64,000 bases of DNA from Arthrobacter sp. M4 (lineage in GTDB: Bacteria > Actinomycetota > Actinomycetes > Actinomycetales > Micrococcaceae). The position numbers and the translations under genes are program-made. The notes beneath the pieces were generated by a model, which was not told where the DNA came from, did not search any database, and was given only the letters and a program-made list of their open reading frames with translations. Shown here in pieces: positions 1-8,292 of the stretch. The stretch spans positions 620,001 to 684,000 of the forward strand of contig NZ_JAIWYX010000001.1 in NCBI RefSeq assembly GCF_020251205.1, written 5' to 3'. Position 1 is the stretch's first letter; the number at the start of each line of letters is the position of its first letter.

Positions 1-435
1 CACTTCGGGACCCGCGATGCACTCATCGAGGCCGCTCTGGAGTGGTCGGTCAAGCGGTCCATCGGCCTGTCGCAGCTGGAAGAACTCCCGGACACAGAAG
101 AGGAATTCTGCCAAAGCATCCTGGCGTTGATTGCCGATAATCCTGACCTCCAGGTTTTCCAGTACGAGATGATCCTTGAGTCCCGGCGCCGACCCGAGCT
201 TGCCGGTGCCGTGCGGCGGCTGTACGCCAGCTACGTCGCCGCGCTCTCGGAGGGGTTGCGCCGGATCGGCTTCGACGGCCAAAACGGCGCCGCCGAGGCC
301 GCTTTTGCCGCATTGGATGGGCTGGTCCTCCAGCTGCTGGCGGGGGTGGATCCCAAGGGAGTCGAGAACGCCATCCGGTACCTGTGGGTTGCCTTGGGCG
401 GTGACGTGACCGAACCCGCCGCCAGCGCCAGCTGA
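1..435 (+). CDS. TetR/AcrR family regulator, C-terminal part (5' end outside window)
   Basis: The reading frame is open from base 1 and begins HFGTRDALIEAAL, the end of the helix-turn-helix typical of TetR repressors (Y-x-HFx-(S/T/N)K/R-x-x-L). About 144 residues remain, mostly the ligand-binding domain, ending at a TGA at 433-435. A TetR dimer usually represses a neighbouring transporter. The next gene downstream on the same strand, 512 bp away, is an MFS carrier with a palindrome in its leader, so it is the natural candidate target. That link is inference. Confidence 0.85.
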   Translation, partial: HFGTRDALIEAALEWSVKRSIGLSQLEELPDTEEEFCQSILALIADNPDLQVFQYEMILESRRRPELAGAVRRLYASYVAALSEGLRRIGFDGQNGAAEAAFAALDGLVLQLLAGVDPKGVENAIRYLWVALGGDVTEPAASAS

Positions 436-580
436 CACGACACTACTGTGCCCCGGCCGGACGAGTCAGGGCACAGCTTCGTCCTTGCCGGTCGGGTGCG
501 CCTAGCAAGCCCTGGACGGGCTGAGGGCGGCCAGATTCAGGTACGACATTCCAGCCCTTGCAAAACGGTAATACTGGCCC

Positions 581-664
581 CGGGCGCGGCGGAGCCCTGA
601 GGAGCCGGGCGCGGCGGAGCCCTGAGGAGCCGGGCGCGGCGGAACTCTGCGGAGCCGGGCGCGG
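581..664. repeat. 25-bp tandem repeat, about 3.4 copies
   Basis: The unit starting CGGGCGCGGCGGAGCCCTGA is exact at 581-605 and 606-630, diverged at 631-655 (GGAACTCTGC in place of GGAGCCCTGA) and partial at 656-664. It is very GC-rich and lies between the TetR and MFS genes. It could be a slippage-prone minisatellite; no function is visible. Confidence 0.85.
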
Positions 665-871
665 ACTCAACAGCCGGCCGCGAAGTGGACCCCCATTTCT
701 CAACACCCCTGCCTACATTGGGTGCAATCCGTCATTGCTTCTCGTGCCGAGCAGCTTTCCAAAACGGTATACAGAAATTGGCGCAACCAAGGCTGCGGCG
801 CTCATAAATTCCCGGATTTATGGGCTTGAATCAATTCTTAGCATGATTGAAACCTCCGCGAAACAGCTTTT

Positions 872-892
872 GGGATACAAAATGGGTATCCC
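872..892. promoter_or_regulatory. Perfect palindrome GGGATAC-N7-GTATCCC, candidate operator
   Basis: Arms 872-878 and 886-892 are exact reverse complements separated by AAAATGG, about 55 bp before the MFS start. Size and position fit an operator of a dimeric repressor, possibly the TetR protein encoded upstream. This is inferred from position only. Confidence 0.45.
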
Positions 893-947
893 TTTCGGCG
901 CCGATCTTATCGGGGCCGGCCCTCCCCTTCATGCCGTGGAGTTACAC

Positions 948-2381
948 ATGACTGCTGTATCCCGCACTACCGGGTCACCGGCACCGTCCCCGGGCGGTAC
1001 CGTCGCCTCTGTCCTTGACTCGATCGGATTCACCCGCGCCCAGTTCTGGGTCTTTCTGCTGATCCTCGCCGGTGAGTTCTTCAACACCCTCGAGCAGAAC
1101 TCCGTTGGCGCCATGGCCACCCACATCAAAGGGTCGCTGCAGATCAGCGACGTCCAACTCACCGCAATCAACACCGCTACCGTCGTCGGCGGGCTCATAG
1201 GCCGGGTCCTCGCCGGCTGGCTCGCCGACCGGTACGGCCGGCGCTTCTCCCTCAGCTTCAATCTGCTCATCTACACCCTCGGCGGCCTCCTGAGCGCCGT
1301 CTCGTTCAACTACGAAATGCTCCTCGTCAGCCGGCTCATCGTCGGTATCGGCATCGGCGGCGAGTTCATGATCGGCATCGTGATGCTCTCCGAAATGGTC
1401 GCCACCCGGTTCCGCGGCATCGCAATCGGAGCCATCAACGTCGGCGCCGGCGGCCTCGGCAACTTCATCTCCTACGGCCTGTTCCTTCTCCTGCTGGGAC
1501 CATTGGAAATACCGCTGGGAGGCGAAGACGCCGTCTGGCGCTGGTCATTCGTCATCCTCGCCGTCCCCGCCCTCCTGGTGGTCCTTTACCGGCGGCGGCT
1601 GCCCGAGACCCCGCGGTTCCTGCTCTCGAAGGGACGCGTCACCGAAGCGAACCAGTCACTCGCCATCCTCGCATCCGACTCGCTCCGCCCCACCAAGGAA
1701 CGTCCGAAAGTGGAACTCAGCTTGGAGGACCTCCCCCCGGTTCCGCTCCGCTCCTCGCCGGCGGCGGTCTTCCACCGCCTCGTCCTCCGGCGGACGGCCG
1801 CCCTCGGTGTCGCATCCTGGATGGCATTCGGGTCCCAAGTCACGCTGAACTTCCTGATGCCCACGCTCCTTGTTGAACGCGGTTACTCTGTGTCGGAGAG
1901 CCTGCTCTACACCATGATCATGAACATCGGCTCGTTGCTAGGCGCCACCACCGCTGCGGTCATTGCAGGAAAGGTCGGGCGGCGCACCGCCGTCACTGTC
2001 GCCGGGGTGCTCGGATGCCTCACTGCACTCGCCTTCGCCGCGTTCGGAAACGGCACTGCCACCATCCTGGTGTTCGGCGCGCTGTTCCAGTTCTTCACCA
2101 TGGTGACCAACACGACGCTCGCATCGTGGACCGCCGAGGTCTTCCCGACGGCCATCCGAGCCTCCGGAGCATCCATCGTGAACGGCATCGGCAACATCGC
2201 CGGCGCGGTCATGCCCTTCCTCGCCATCGCCCTCTACGGCACCTTCGCCTTCGCCGGCGTCTTCGGACTTGCCGCCGTAATGTACGCAGCCCTGGTGCTT
2301 GCGGCACGGTTGGCCCCGGAAACCCGGGGAAGGTCCCTTGAAGACGTCAACGAGAACACCCTCGCTACTGCCCACGCCTGA
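948..2381 (+). CDS. MFS transporter (sugar/aromatic-acid porter type)
   Basis: A 477-residue membrane protein with about 12 predicted helices. The loop after helix 2 carries GWLADRYGRR, the MFS signature, and the mid-protein segment PETPRFLLSKGR is typical of the sugar-porter and AAHS branches. The ATG at 948 is chosen because GGAG (938-941) sits 6 bases upstream and the mature-looking sequence MTAVSRTTG starts there; the frame is open further upstream only through repeats. The next gene is an NMT1/THI5-like binding protein 71 bp downstream, so the carrier may import the ligand that protein recognises. Substrate unknown. Confidence 0.85.
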   Translation: MTAVSRTTGSPAPSPGGTVASVLDSIGFTRAQFWVFLLILAGEFFNTLEQNSVGAMATHIKGSLQISDVQLTAINTATVVGGLIGRVLAGWLADRYGRRFSLSFNLLIYTLGGLLSAVSFNYEMLLVSRLIVGIGIGGEFMIGIVMLSEMVATRFRGIAIGAINVGAGGLGNFISYGLFLLLLGPLEIPLGGEDAVWRWSFVILAVPALLVVLYRRRLPETPRFLLSKGRVTEANQSLAILASDSLRPTKERPKVELSLEDLPPVPLRSSPAAVFHRLVLRRTAALGVASWMAFGSQVTLNFLMPTLLVERGYSVSESLLYTMIMNIGSLLGATTAAVIAGKVGRRTAVTVAGVLGCLTALAFAAFGNGTATILVFGALFQFFTMVTNTTLASWTAEVFPTAIRASGASIVNGIGNIAGAVMPFLAIALYGTFAFAGVFGLAAVMYAALVLAARLAPETRGRSLEDVNENTLATAHA

Positions 2382-2384
2382 CCC

Positions 2385-2417
2385 ATGGGGTGCCGCCGGG
2401 TTCCGGCGGCACCCCAT
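2385..2417. terminator. Perfect 15-bp hairpin between MFS and binding-protein genes
   Basis: ATGGGGTGCCGCCGG (2385-2399) and its exact complement (2403-2417) enclose a 3-base loop GTT. It starts 3 bases after the MFS stop codon and lies 36 bases before the next start. There is no U-tract, so it may be a partial terminator or an mRNA-stabilising element within an operon. Confidence 0.6.
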
Positions 2418-2452
2418 CAACCCACACCGCTCAACCCTCCTGGAGGAAAAAC

Positions 2453-3355
2453 ATGAAATCCCTGAACATCTCAGCCACCGCCAACGGCCTGAACTACCTC
2501 CCCGAGTACGTCGCCGACGTCGGAGGCATCTTCGCCGCCAACGGCCTGAGCGTCACCGCGACCGCGTGCGACCCGTGGACCGGTGTGCTCGACGATCTCG
2601 ACTCCGGTGCCGCTGACCTCGCGCTCGGCGGGCTGTGGGTCCCCGGCATGTACGCCGGAATGGACCGCCGCGTCACCGTCGTGGGCCAGCTCAACCACCG
2701 CTTCCCGATGACCATCGTCGCACGGCATGCCGCCGGCCCCGTGGGCCTCGACGGGCTAGCCGGACGCGTTGTGCTCGCCCCCGGCGCCGGCGGCAGCGCA
2801 CCGTTTGAGTTCACAGCCGGGCTCATCCGCGAGGCCGGGCTGGATCCCGCCGCGACCCGCTGGGTGCGCGACCTCTCCACCGCAATGCTCATCGAGCTGT
2901 ACCGCGGCGGCCTCGGCGATGCCATCATCCTCGACCTCCTCTCCGCAAAAGAACTCGTCGCCGCAGGCGAAGGAACCATCGTCTTCAGCCACCTCGACGC
3001 CGGAGGGGTCATGCCCAACAGCGTGTACTACTGCCGGACCGACCGGGCGGACGAACTCGCCGACCGGATCGCACGCTTCGTCGAAGCCATCGCAGTGTCC
3101 ATGGAACGCATCACGTCCGGCGCGGCGACCGCCGAGATCGACACCGTCCTCGCGGCCCGCTGGCCGGACCGGAACCCGGCCCTGCTGCGCCAGGCCGTGG
3201 ACGAGATGGCCCGCGGCGGGGTCTGGGACACCACCGTCATCGACGCCGGCGCGTCCGGCCGCTGGATGCGGATCCTCGCCGACGCCGGTCTGATCACCCG
3301 CGCCCCCTCGCTCGACGAACTCAGCGGAACCCGCACGGTCGGCACCGCCTCGTGA
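2453..3355 (+). CDS. NMT1/THI5-like substrate-binding-fold protein without signal peptide
   Basis: A 300-residue protein with the SsuA/THI5 fold pattern: an opening beta strand MKSLNISATANGLNYLPEYV, the GIFAANGL segment, and LDSGAADLALGG, which matches the 'G-x-x-D-[IV]' ligand cleft motif. ATG 2453 follows a strong TGGAGGAAAA ribosome site. No secretion signal or lipobox is visible, so it is probably cytoplasmic, unlike ABC-import relatives, and no ABC permease lies nearby. It follows an MFS gene and overlaps the start of a truncated ornithine-cyclodeaminase gene by four bases (GTGA), so all three were one operon. It could be a cytoplasmic ligand sensor or an enzyme of the THI5 kind. Confidence 0.75.
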   Translation: MKSLNISATANGLNYLPEYVADVGGIFAANGLSVTATACDPWTGVLDDLDSGAADLALGGLWVPGMYAGMDRRVTVVGQLNHRFPMTIVARHAAGPVGLDGLAGRVVLAPGAGGSAPFEFTAGLIREAGLDPAATRWVRDLSTAMLIELYRGGLGDAIILDLLSAKELVAAGEGTIVFSHLDAGGVMPNSVYYCRTDRADELADRIARFVEAIAVSMERITSGAATAEIDTVLAARWPDRNPALLRQAVDEMARGGVWDTTVIDAGASGRWMRILADAGLITRAPSLDELSGTRTVGTAS

Positions 3356-3615
3356 CGCTCGTCCTCGCCGCCGACCAGATCGCAACCCTGATCGGCGCCG
3401 TCGACGTGACCACCGTCGTCGAAGCAGTGCACGCGGACGTCGGCTCGGGCCTTTATGACCCAACCGGCGCCGGCGACGCAATCTTCCTGCCCATGGCTGC
3501 CCGATCGTACAGGCTCGGGCTCCCCTCCGTGAAGCTGATGGCCGACATTCCCGACAACGGCTCCCGCGGGCTACCGACTCAACGCTCGACGATCCTGCAT
3601 AGCCAGCGGCCGTGA
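3352..3615 (+). pseudogene. Truncated ornithine cyclodeaminase/mu-crystallin family gene
   Basis: The first ~80 residues match the N-terminus of the OCD/mu-crystallin family, including the hallmark stretch SVKLMADIPDNGSRGLPTQR and STIL. Intact members continue with the Rossmann domain for about 230 more residues. Here the similarity stops at about base 3596 and the frame ends at 3615 after an unrelated HSQRP. The start GTG overlaps the TGA of the preceding gene. The junction lies only ~30 bp before the ligase start, so a deletion or rearrangement joined two unrelated loci here. Confidence 0.75.
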
Positions 3616-3627
3616 CAGACTGGTGCC

Positions 3628-5217
3628 ATGCTGCTCGACGAGATCGTGAGAACCTCGGAAGCCGTTGCGGCCACCCGCTCCCGGCTCACGAAGATCAATG
3701 AATTGGCAAGGCTGCTGCTTCGGCTCGACCCCGCGGACATCCCGACGGCGGTCGGCTTGCTCACCGCTAAGCCTCGCCAGGGCCGAGTCGGGATAGGCTG
3801 GAGCGGCATGCGGGCGGCCAGGGTCGAGTCCGCTCCTGAGCCGCATCTCACTATTGCCCACCTCGACGCTGCGTTGGACCGGCTGCTGGCAGTCGTAGGC
3901 GCTGGCTCGACCGTGGACCGCGCCGCCACCCTTCGGACTCTGATGGCGGAAGCCACCGAACGAGAGCAGGCCTTCATTGCCGGCGTGCTGCTCGGAGAAC
4001 TTCGTACCGGCGCACTTGAAGGCGTACTGACGGATGCGATCGCCAGCGCTGCCGGCCGGCCGGTCGAGGCCGTACGCCGGGCAGCAATGCTCTCCGGCGA
4101 TCTCGGCGGGACCGCCCTGCTGGCGATCACAGGCACCGCGGCCCAGCTTGACGCTGTCGGCCTCGTCGTCGGACGTCCCGTGCAGCCCATGCTCGCCGCA
4201 ACCGCGGCCAATACCGGCGAGGCGCTGGAAGCCACAGGGGAAGCGTCGGTGGAATACAAGCTCGACGGGGCACGCATCCAGGTTCACCGTGCCGGCGACG
4301 ACGTACGCATCTACACCCGCACCCTGGCCGAAGTGACCCATCGGCTGCCCGAGGTGGTGGAGGTGGTGCGCGGACTGCCCGTGCGCGATGTGATCCTCGA
4401 CGGCGAGACTCTAGCCCTAGACGAGGACGGCGGCCCCCGGCCGTTCCAGGAGACCATGTCCCGCTTCGGGGCGGACGCGGCGCGCACCACGCTACTGCAT
4501 CCATGGTTTTTCGACGTGCTGCACATCGACGGGCGCGACCTGCTCGACGAGCCGCTGTCCACACGCATCGATGTGCTCGAACGCATCGCCCCCGGTTACC
4601 GCATCCCGGGGAAAATCACTGCGGATGCGGCTGTTGCCGAGAGAGTGTCGCACGATGCGCTTGCCGCGGGCCATGAGGGTGTGATGGTGAAGGCAGTGGG
4701 CTCGACCTACGCCGCCGGGCGCAGGGGTTCGAACTGGATCAAGGTGAAGCCGGTGCTCACCTACGACTTGGTGGTGCTCGCCTGCGAATGGGGGTCAGGA
4801 CGGCGCACCGGGCTGCTGTCGAACCTGCACCTCGGAGCCCTGGACCCTGTTGGCGAGTTCGGTGAACCCGGCGGCTACGTGATGGTGGGCAAGACTTTCA
4901 AGGGCCTCACCGACGCGCTGCTGCAATGGCAGACTGAAAAGTTTCAGGAGTTGGAGGTGCGGCGTACGGCAGGAACAGTCTGGACGCAGCCGGTCACCGT
5001 CGTCGAGATCGCCATCGACGGCGTCCAGCACTCGTCCCGCTATCCCGGTGGAATCGCCCTTCGGTTCGCACGCGTAAAGCGCTATCGTGACGACAAGACG
5101 GCCGCGGAGGCCGACACCATCCAGACGTTGCGCGCTCTGCTCCGTACTCCACGGGGCAGAAAAGTATCGCCCCAGTCGGCGGAACCAGATCCGGGAAGCG
5201 GCGCCCTACTCTCGTAA
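3628..5217 (+). CDS. ligB: ATP-dependent DNA ligase (LigB/Lig I type)
   Basis: A 529-residue enzyme that seals nicks in duplex DNA using ATP. It has an N-terminal DNA-binding domain (1-190), then the adenylation domain with motif I EYKLDGARIQ (the lysine at about 211 forms the AMP adduct), ILDGETLALD (motif III region), EGVMVKA (motif IV) and WIKVKP (motif V), then an OB-fold domain ending near RFARVKRYRDDK. Length and order match the mycobacterial LigB class, accessory to NAD-dependent LigA. It stands alone, directly after the truncated OCD gene. Confidence 0.93.
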   Translation: MLLDEIVRTSEAVAATRSRLTKINELARLLLRLDPADIPTAVGLLTAKPRQGRVGIGWSGMRAARVESAPEPHLTIAHLDAALDRLLAVVGAGSTVDRAATLRTLMAEATEREQAFIAGVLLGELRTGALEGVLTDAIASAAGRPVEAVRRAAMLSGDLGGTALLAITGTAAQLDAVGLVVGRPVQPMLAATAANTGEALEATGEASVEYKLDGARIQVHRAGDDVRIYTRTLAEVTHRLPEVVEVVRGLPVRDVILDGETLALDEDGGPRPFQETMSRFGADAARTTLLHPWFFDVLHIDGRDLLDEPLSTRIDVLERIAPGYRIPGKITADAAVAERVSHDALAAGHEGVMVKAVGSTYAAGRRGSNWIKVKPVLTYDLVVLACEWGSGRRTGLLSNLHLGALDPVGEFGEPGGYVMVGKTFKGLTDALLQWQTEKFQELEVRRTAGTVWTQPVTVVEIAIDGVQHSSRYPGGIALRFARVKRYRDDKTAAEADTIQTLRALLRTPRGRKVSPQSAEPDPGSGALLS

Positions 5218-5373
5218 AATAGATAGTTTAGCGTTTCCGTGCAGGCGCGTGCACGAGCTTCAGATCCCCAGCAGCGGCGAAGGTCCTGATGAGCGGACGA
5301 TCGTCACGTGCGAGCACTCCGGGCCTTGGATGAGGATCCTTAATTGGGATATTGCTTCGATGAAGGGAAGCCG

Positions 5374-5961
5374 GTGAACAAGAACCGCTTGGAGGCGTTC
5401 AGCGATGGTGTGCTCGCCATCATCATCACAATCATGGTGCTGGAACTCCATGTGCCGGACGAACCGACCTGGCGTGGTTTGGGGTCCGTCCTGCCCACGT
5501 TCCTCAGCTACCTGCTCAGCTTCGTCTACGTCGGAATCTACTGGAACAATCACCACCATATGATCCATCTGGGAAGCAGGGTCAACGGCGCGATCCTCTG
5601 GGCCAATCTGCACTTGTTGTTCTGGCTTTCACTAATCCCGTTCACCACCCGCTGGATGGATGAGTCCGGGTTCGTGCAGATCCCGGTGCTGACGTACGGG
5701 ATCAACTTGCTGTTCGCCGCGATCGCCTACTTCATTCTGGAACAGGCACTGATCCGCCAACAGGGCCGGGACGGCCCCCTCGCGCAGGCAATTGGCCGGG
5801 ACTGGAAAGGCAAAACGTCGCCACTGATTTACCTCGCAGGCCTCGGGCTAACAGCAGTCCAGCCATTGCTTGGGGTTGCGGCCTACACCATCGTGGCCCT
5901 GATCTGGCTAGTTCCTGACCGCCGGGTTGAGCACTTTGTCACCCGGGCTCATCGGGACTGA
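5374..5961 (+). CDS. TMEM175 family (DUF1211) potassium channel-like membrane protein
   Basis: A 195-residue integral membrane protein with six predicted helices. The first helix carries NRLEAFSDGVLAI, the R-x4-FSDG signature of the bacterial TMEM175 family, whose members form tetrameric K+ channels. Helix 2-3 includes YWNNHHHMIHL and WANLHLLFWLSL, also conserved. GTG 5374 is chosen because GAAGGGAAG precedes it at proper spacing and the conserved region starts there. A monocistronic gene, not obviously linked to its neighbours. Confidence 0.85.
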   Translation: MNKNRLEAFSDGVLAIIITIMVLELHVPDEPTWRGLGSVLPTFLSYLLSFVYVGIYWNNHHHMIHLGSRVNGAILWANLHLLFWLSLIPFTTRWMDESGFVQIPVLTYGINLLFAAIAYFILEQALIRQQGRDGPLAQAIGRDWKGKTSPLIYLAGLGLTAVQPLLGVAAYTIVALIWLVPDRRVEHFVTRAHRD

Positions 5962-6038
5962 ATGATCCCTTGACCACCCATAGCTAATCAGAGTAGCTTT
6001 TGGGCTATGAAAGCTAGCAAAAGGGAAGGGAACTGGCT

Positions 6039-6860
6039 GTGGCAATCGACCCAGGCATGAGGAAGCTTCACCGCGGTGAAGGGCAGATCGCCTATGAGAT
6101 ATACGGCGAAGGACCGTTGGTTGTCTGCGTGCCAGGCATGGGCGAACTGCGTGGGGCCTACCGGTACAACCTGCGTCCGCTGGCCGAAGCCGGGTTCATG
6201 GTCGCTGCGATGGACCTGCGCGGTCATGGTGACAGCGACGCAACTTTTTCAAGCTATGACGACGTCGCCGCGGGCGCAGACATCCTTGCCCTGATTGAGG
6301 AACTGGGCGGACCGGCCGTCGTCGTGGGGAACTCAATGGCTGCCGGAGCTGCGGTGTGGGCCGCCGCAGAGAGACCGGATCTGGTCTCGGGTGTCGCACT
6401 CTTGGGACCGTTCGTACGAAATCCGCCGATCAATCCTCTGCTGGCGTGGGCGTTCAGGGTCGCCATGTCCGGACCGTGGGTCGCCGGAGTATGGCATAGC
6501 TACCTGCCCTCGCTCTACCCCGAACGCAAACCCGCTGACTTCGCCGAGCACCGGGATCGGATCCGGGCCAGCATGCGCCGCCCGGGCTACGCCAGGGCAT
6601 TCGCCGCCACCACGCGTACCAGCCATGCTCCGGCAGAAGCCAGACTGCCCGAGGTGAAGGCACCGGCCCTCGTGGTGATGGGGACCGCCGACCCGGATTT
6701 CAAGAATCCCTCGGCAGAGGCCCGTTGGATCGCGGAGCGTCTTCACGGCGCCGAGCAGCTCCTAGTGCCCGGCGGCGGGCACTACCCCCAAGCCGACAGC
6801 CCGGAGCAGGTCAACCCCGCCCTGATCGATTTCGCCCGAAAAGCGATGAAACTTGCCTAG
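6039..6860 (+). CDS. Alpha/beta-fold hydrolase
   Basis: A 273-residue cytoplasmic hydrolase. The nucleophile elbow is GNSMAAGA, LRGHGDSD precedes it, the acid lies in VMGTADPDF, and the catalytic histidine is in GGGHYPQAD. GTG 6039 follows AAAGGGAAGGG by 8 bases. The end overlaps the downstream TetR gene by 8 bases, so the two are translationally coupled and the regulator probably controls this enzyme. Substrate unknown; haloalkane dehalogenase, epoxide hydrolase and esterase relatives are all possible. Confidence 0.85.
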   Translation: MAIDPGMRKLHRGEGQIAYEIYGEGPLVVCVPGMGELRGAYRYNLRPLAEAGFMVAAMDLRGHGDSDATFSSYDDVAAGADILALIEELGGPAVVVGNSMAAGAAVWAAAERPDLVSGVALLGPFVRNPPINPLLAWAFRVAMSGPWVAGVWHSYLPSLYPERKPADFAEHRDRIRASMRRPGYARAFAATTRTSHAPAEARLPEVKAPALVVMGTADPDFKNPSAEARWIAERLHGAEQLLVPGGGHYPQADSPEQVNPALIDFARKAMKLA

Positions 6861-7437
6861 GGCAGGACTTAATGCTGCGAAGGTTGTCGAGCAGGCAGCC
6901 GAACTCGCCGACGAGGCAGGCTGGGACGGTCTGTCCCTGGCGGGACTCGCGTCCCGTTGCGGGGTGAGGCTGCCCAGTCTCTACAAGCACATCGCCTCTC
7001 TCGACGCGCTGCGCCTGGAGGTCAGCGCTCTCGGACTCCGGGAGCTGACAGCCGCCCTGACCAGTTCGGTGGTCGGCAAGTCCGGGAGCGCGGCGTTGCA
7101 CGCGATGGCTGACGCCTACCGCACCTACGCCCTTGCGCACCCCGGCCGCTACCAGGCGACCGTCTCGGCCCCCACGGGAGAGCACCCCGGGCAGGATCAG
7201 GCCGCCGTCGAACTGTTCCAACTCGTCAAAGCCGCCCTGTCCGCCTACGGGCTCAGCGGCGACGACGCCATTGATGCCGTGCGCGCCCTCCGCGCAACCC
7301 TGCACGGCTTCGTCCATCTGGAGACCAACCACGCCTTCGGGCTTCCCACCGACGTCGACCGCAGCTACCGGCGGCTGGTCGAGGGGATCGACACGGCCAT
7401 CGCAGGCTGGGCCAGCAACGAGCAACCAAGCAACTAA
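6853..7437 (+). CDS. TetR/AcrR family regulator with WHG domain
   Basis: A 194-residue repressor. The N-terminal HTH is GLSLAGLASRCGVRLPSLYKHI; the C-terminal half carries LRATLHGFVHLETNHAFGL, the WHG (TetR_C_33) pattern. The TTG start at 6853 lies inside the 3' end of the hydrolase gene. Because it is coupled to that gene, autoregulation of a two-gene unit is likely. Promoter and operator would lie before 6039; I could not single out an operator there. Confidence 0.87.
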   Translation: MPRAGLNAAKVVEQAAELADEAGWDGLSLAGLASRCGVRLPSLYKHIASLDALRLEVSALGLRELTAALTSSVVGKSGSAALHAMADAYRTYALAHPGRYQATVSAPTGEHPGQDQAAVELFQLVKAALSAYGLSGDDAIDAVRALRATLHGFVHLETNHAFGLPTDVDRSYRRLVEGIDTAIAGWASNEQPSN

Positions 7438-7496
7438 CCGCCGACGCACAAAGCTAACCCGATCACGATCGGATCCATACCCCATAGAGAAGCGCC

Positions 7497-7986
7497 ATGA
7501 CATCCTCCATCGTGCAAGCCGCCACCAGCTCTGTACGTCCGTCGCTGATTCGCTCCCTGAGCCTCGCCCCGGAACTTTTGCTCTGCGCGGCCGGATTCGC
7601 GGTCTACCCCGCCCTCCGCGGGGAAAAGCGGAATCTGGTTCATCATCCTCGGACTGCTCGCCCTCGCCGGCGGAACCGTCGTGCTGACTACCGCCGCGTG
7701 GTCACATCTTCCACGCCCCGGCTGGACGCTGCCGCCGCTGACTACCGCCGTCGCCCTCTACATCCCCCAGTTCGCCGCATCCCAGCCCCTCAGAGTCGCC
7801 CACGGCCTGCTTATGGCCGCCGGCTGCATTCTGCTGACTGCCGGGATATCCGCCCAGCGTCGGCGCGCCAACCCCTCAGACAACCCCGAGCAGGTACCTG
7901 AACATAAGTTCATTCGTGCGGGGCGGATCCGAACCCCACCCTGTGGCCGGCACCGATACCGGGCCCGGTGGAGCCAGCGGGCATAG
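7497..7986 (+). pseudogene. Frameshifted small multi-pass membrane protein
   Basis: The first ~40 residues (MTSSIVQAAT to LLLCAAGFAVYPALRG) are in one frame and the rest (SGIWFIILGLLALAGGT, then a second hydrophobic block ending GILLTAGISAQRR-like) in the next. The switch lies at the GGGGAAAA run (7620-7627): removing one base restores a continuous hydrophobic protein of about 160 residues. This is either a true frameshift or a homopolymer sequencing error. Family not recognised. Confidence 0.6.
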
Positions 7987-8292
7987 GCCTTGACCTCCGT
8001 CAGAGCTCCGAGTAACTCAGGCTGGGGCGCCCGATCGCACGCCCGCCCTTGATTGGACATCTTCCGCGCTTCAGGAAGGACAATAGTGCTTCCGAAAACC
8101 ATATCGAAAGTCCAGGCCGGACCCGGTCCAGACCGGCGCCACGCGTCCTGCTCCCCGATCCTCTGGCAGGTTCTTCAGCAGCACCATATGCTGCCGATTA
8201 GCATCGCGCAACGCCGAGGACCTGGATCGTGGCGCCTCCCGTTTAACGATCGGTGCGCTCAAGCGACTACGCGATCGTTCATTGGTGCACCC
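7987..8292. other. Intergenic, no gene recognised
   Basis: About 306 bp between the broken membrane protein and a hydrolase fragment. Open frames here are antisense or composition artefacts, and no repeat or hairpin stands out. Confidence 0.5.

Larger units (their letters stand above)
436..947. other. 512-bp intergenic region with tandem repeat and palindrome
   Basis: No convincing coding frame. The MFS frame stays open upstream of its start, but that part is the low-complexity product of a 25-bp repeat and has no homology-like features. The right half (about 700-900) is more AT-rich than its surroundings and probably holds the MFS promoter. Confidence 0.6.

Noticed and set aside
558-947. 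130-residue N-terminal extension of the MFS carrier
   Set aside because: Encoded partly by the 25-bp repeat and without transporter features; ATG 948 has a ribosome site and starts the conserved region.
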